Source of the DNA: Elusimicrobiota bacterium
Lineage (GTDB): Bacteria; Elusimicrobiota; Elusimicrobia; UBA1565; UBA9628
Direction: 5' to 3'
Length of the DNA: 8,432 nucleotides
Assembly: GCA_023249695.1 (NCBI GenBank)
Contig: JAHFCD010000068.1
Location: forward strand, 1-8,432
In this document: positions 7,481 to 8,432 of the stretch, piece by piece
Layout: every line of letters begins with the position of its first letter
How positions within the stretch are numbered: the stretch's first letter is position 1
The notes under the pieces: model-generated
Databases searched by the model: none
Seen by the model: only the letters and a program-made list of their open reading frames with translations
Told to the model about the DNA's origin: nothing
Position numbers and translations under genes: made by a program

Positions 7481-7557
7481 AACGCCGAGGATGAGCGGCC
7501 GCGGCTAAATGAGTCAATCCAAACGAGGCCGCGGGCGGCTGTAGCCCTTGGTTAGGG
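7477..7557 (-). other. attC-like integron recombination site 1
   Basis: Read on the minus strand: the R'' box CCCTAAC (7557-7551) opens a long imperfect palindrome that closes at the R' box GTTGAAG (7483-7477). The inner arms CCGCGGC (7499-7505) and GCCGCGG (7528-7534) pair around a 22-nt loop, with imperfect AGC/GGG pairing further out. If the mini-element next to it is removed, R' becomes GTTAGGC, an exact fit to GTTRRRY. The brnA stop codon lies inside R'', a typical cassette arrangement. The arms are less regular than in site 2. Confidence 0.6.
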
Positions 7558-7788
7558 CAATGGGTGACGAGTCGCGTAGGCATCAATCAGCTTGCGGATC
7601 ATTTTCTGATAGGGCGTGTGATACTTCTGCGCAGCCTTCTTAAAGAAGGCAACGCTCGACTTGCTGAGCGTCATAGTCACCTTCACGCTCTCCTCCTTGA
7701 AGGCAAGCTCTTCAGGAGGGGGCAGGAAATCCCTGACCACGCTCAGTTCCCCCAGGGGTTCATCCGTGTATTTGATTTTCTTTTTCAT
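7552..7788 (-). CDS. brnA: BrnA-like ribbon-helix-helix antitoxin
   Basis: A 78-aa protein starting at ATG 7788, with GGAAGG seven bases upstream. Its frame is open further upstream, but that extension overlaps the toxin gene and is not like the family. The N-terminal part carries KYTDEPLGELSVVRDFLPPP EELAF, which matches the antitoxin style of brnTA pairs. The C-terminal half (VKVTMTLSKSSVAFFKKAAQ, then YQKMIRKLIDAYATRH) fits a CopG/ribbon-helix-helix DNA-binding domain. It should neutralise BrnT and repress the operon. It overlaps the toxin gene by 29 nt, the toxin-first order normal for this system. Its TAA stop forms part of the attC R'' box (CCCTAAC), so the gene fills its cassette completely. 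Confidence 0.85.
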   Translation of the reverse strand: MKKKIKYTDEPLGELSVVRDFLPPPEELAFKEESVKVTMTLSKSSVAFFKKAAQKYHTPYQKMIRKLIDAYATRHPLP

Positions 7789-8044
7789 AAAGAGCCTTCC
7801 CTTTTCTCCAGTAGCCCGCTCCAAAGAGGCGAATTCTGTTCTCTCTGTACGTGAATCGAACGGTGAGGATTCCATCGCCGACGCGGCCAAAGCAATAAAA
7901 TCGCTTTTCCTTCTGATTGTGCTCGAGATCTTCCGCGATGACCCTTTTGGCATCCGCGAATGCATGCTGGGCCGTTTCAAACGATACACCGTGCTTATTC
8001 CGGTTCTCCCGGTCTTTGCTCTCGTCCCACTCAAAATGAATCAT
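7760..8044 (-). CDS. brnT: BrnT-like type II toxin (RelE-fold ribonuclease)
   Basis: A 94-aa protein with the BrnT signature: IHFEWDESKDRENRNKHGVS, FETAQHAFADAKRVIAEDLE, then a KRFYCFGRVGDGILTVRFTY core. The BrnT family has a RelE-like fold and blocks translation by RNA cleavage. The C-terminus reads RIRLFGAGYWRKGKALYEKE in place of the IISAR-type motif of many BrnT proteins; I recall the GAGYWRKG form from a sub-branch of the family, so this looks like a subtype and not a defect. The start ATG 8044 has an AAGGA immediately upstream, closer than usual. Start and length fit the family (about 90-95 aa). It is the first gene of a self-contained toxin-antitoxin cassette lying between two attC-like sites. 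Confidence 0.87.
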   Translation of the reverse strand: MIHFEWDESKDRENRNKHGVSFETAQHAFADAKRVIAEDLEHNQKEKRFYCFGRVGDGILTVRFTYRENRIRLFGAGYWRKGKALYEKENQIHG

Positions 8045-8100
8045 GTCCTTCTTTTAGTATACATCGAGTATGTAAAAATAGCCATACTTATTTATGGTCT
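8045..8100 (-). promoter_or_regulatory. Probable brnTA promoter/operator region
   Basis: This AT-rich stretch directly upstream of brnT contains an inverted repeat, AGTATG (8067-8072) and CATACT (8083-8088), plus a further AGTATAC (8056-8062) whose minus-strand reading TATACT resembles a -10 box. Ribbon-helix-helix antitoxins bind such short repeats, so autoregulation by BrnA is expected. The -10 at TATACT would start transcription very near the ATG and no good -35 lies 17 nt upstream, so the exact promoter is uncertain. A cassette with its own promoter does not depend on the integron promoter. Confidence 0.38.
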
Positions 8101-8144
8101 AAAAAGCCGTTTCGCCGTTCATGATTTGGCCGAATTGCCCTAAC

Positions 8145-8243
8145 GAAGCTGTGGAAAAACCCCATTCCTGGGCAATCCGCTTCCGGTTCTCCGTCGAGAG
8201 AATAAGCTGAATTGGTCCATAAATGGGGTTTTCCTACAGCTTC
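8145..8243 (-). mobile_element. 99-bp terminal-inverted-repeat mini-element inserted in attC site 2
   Basis: The ends GAAGCTGTGGAAAAACCCCA (8145-8164) and GAAGCTGTAGGAAAACCCCA (reverse complement of 8224-8243) match at 18 of 20, and the match extends by TT to 20 of 22. AAC flanks both sides on the plus strand (8142-8144 and 8244-8246). The minus-strand leading end is identical for its first 19 bases to that of the copy at 7375-7480, and both lie in the same orientation and at the same position relative to the attC R' box. The core carries no gene. Confidence 0.65.
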
Positions 8244-8318
8244 AACGTATGGCTCTGCCGCGCGCGCTATTAAGAGTTCTTCCGCCAGGCGCGCGTCGGC
8301 AGAAGCCACTAGTTAGAC
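8240..8318 (-). other. attC-like integron recombination site 2
   Basis: Read on the minus strand: R'' box GTCTAAC (8318-8312), which fits RYYYAAC exactly, and R' box GTTGAAG (8246-8240). The arm TGGCTTCTGCCGACGCGCGC (reverse complement of 8289-8308) pairs with TGGCTCTGCCGCGCGCGC (8250-8267) over 18 bp, broken only by two single extra bases at plus-strand positions 8296 and 8303 or 8304. Extra-helical bases of this kind on the L'' arm are a hallmark of attC sites and set the cassette orientation as minus strand, in agreement with the genes. A 21-nt loop separates the arms. Without the neighbouring mini-element, R' would read GTTAGGG. Confidence 0.75.
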
Positions 8319-8327
8319 GGTCCTGGT

Positions 8328-8432
8328 TCATGGTTGTTTCACAATCGCTTCGTAACGGCGAATCGCCTCTTTTGCTGCATGCGAAGTATAGAATTCCTTA
8401 CTTGCAGCCGGTTCGGCGAGGGCGCCGATTAC
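8328..8432 (-). CDS. 3' end of an unidentified cassette gene (partial)
   Basis: On the minus strand this is the only frame open from the right window edge, for 34 codons to TGA at 8328-8330. The translation includes GALAEPAASKEFYTSHAAKE and AIRRYEAIVKQP. It stops 9 nt before the R'' box of attC-like site 2, the normal position for the end of an integron cassette gene. The predicted end is helical and charged; no family was recognised. The start lies outside the window. The frame is short, so the call rests mainly on its position next to attC. Confidence 0.5.
   Translation of the reverse strand, partial: VIGALAEPAASKEFYTSHAAKEAIRRYEAIVKQP

Noticed and set aside
7760..7860. Possible frameshift at the end of brnT, because another minus-strand frame reads ERATGEKGRLF, loosely like the ISARRAT motif of many BrnT proteins.
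   Set aside because: The actual frame reads GAGYWRKGKALYEKE, which I recall from a branch of BrnT, has the right length, and ends with the usual overlap into brnA. The resemblance in the other frame is weak.
8088..8309. A 73-codon minus-strand open frame.
   Set aside because: It reads straight through the attC-like palindrome and the mini-element and resembles no family I know. Its composition is explained by those structures.
7375..8318. CRISPR array, suggested by the repeated GAAGCTGTAGGAAAAC ends.
   Set aside because: There are only two pairs of inverted, not direct, repeats, far apart and separated by genes. The pattern fits terminal inverted repeats.

Overview
The window joins two unlike blocks of DNA. 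Positions 1-6819 are very GC-rich chromosomal sequence carrying four same-strand genes for exported proteins. From about 6830 to the end, GC is visibly lower and the sequence is an accessory patchwork on the minus strand: an IS481-type insertion-sequence remnant followed by an integron-style gene-cassette array. The fibronectin-type modules, the FlgD/sorting-like C-terminal domain and the FecR + beta-barrel neighbourhood suggest a Gram-negative (diderm) bacterium. The wording of the repeat modules resembles high-GC Elusimicrobiota, but this is recalled family style and not a search result.

The plus-strand cluster looks like one operon, with gaps of 1 nt, a 1-nt overlap, and 23 nt. It encodes: a large modular repeat protein cut by the left edge (Ig-like modules, FN3, two carboxypeptidase-regulatory-like domains, C-terminal sorting-like domain); a secreted FN3-like/CARDB protein ending in a PrcB_C-like domain; a small secreted FecR-domain protein; and an outer-membrane beta-barrel ending in Phe with an N-terminal Ig-like domain. 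All four either have a signal peptide or belong to a surface-protein class. Together they suggest a cell-surface or secretion/anchoring assembly at the outer membrane, of unknown function.

The minus-strand accessory block, read from high to low coordinates, runs as follows: 3' end of an unidentified cassette gene (8328-8432), attC-like site 2 (8240-8318), a 99-bp inverted-repeat mini-element (8145-8243), a brnT-brnA toxin-antitoxin cassette (7552-8044), attC-like site 1 (7477-7557), a 106-bp inverted-repeat mini-element (7375-7480), a 97-codon gene resembling a release-factor-type (GGQ-like) domain (7069-7362), and the 5' end of an IS481-like element (7047 downward). That element is broken off close behind the beta-barrel gene. 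No integron integrase is present in the window; with this orientation it would lie beyond the right edge, if it exists.

The most notable observation is that both attC-like sites are interrupted at the same place. A small element with nearly identical terminal inverted repeats but different cores sits immediately after the GTT of the R' box, in the same orientation, and is flanked by GTT on both sides. Removing it restores good attC sites (R' = GTTAGGC and GTTAGGG). This points to a miniature mobile element that targets integron recombination sites, or to an integrase-inserted ORF-less cassette.
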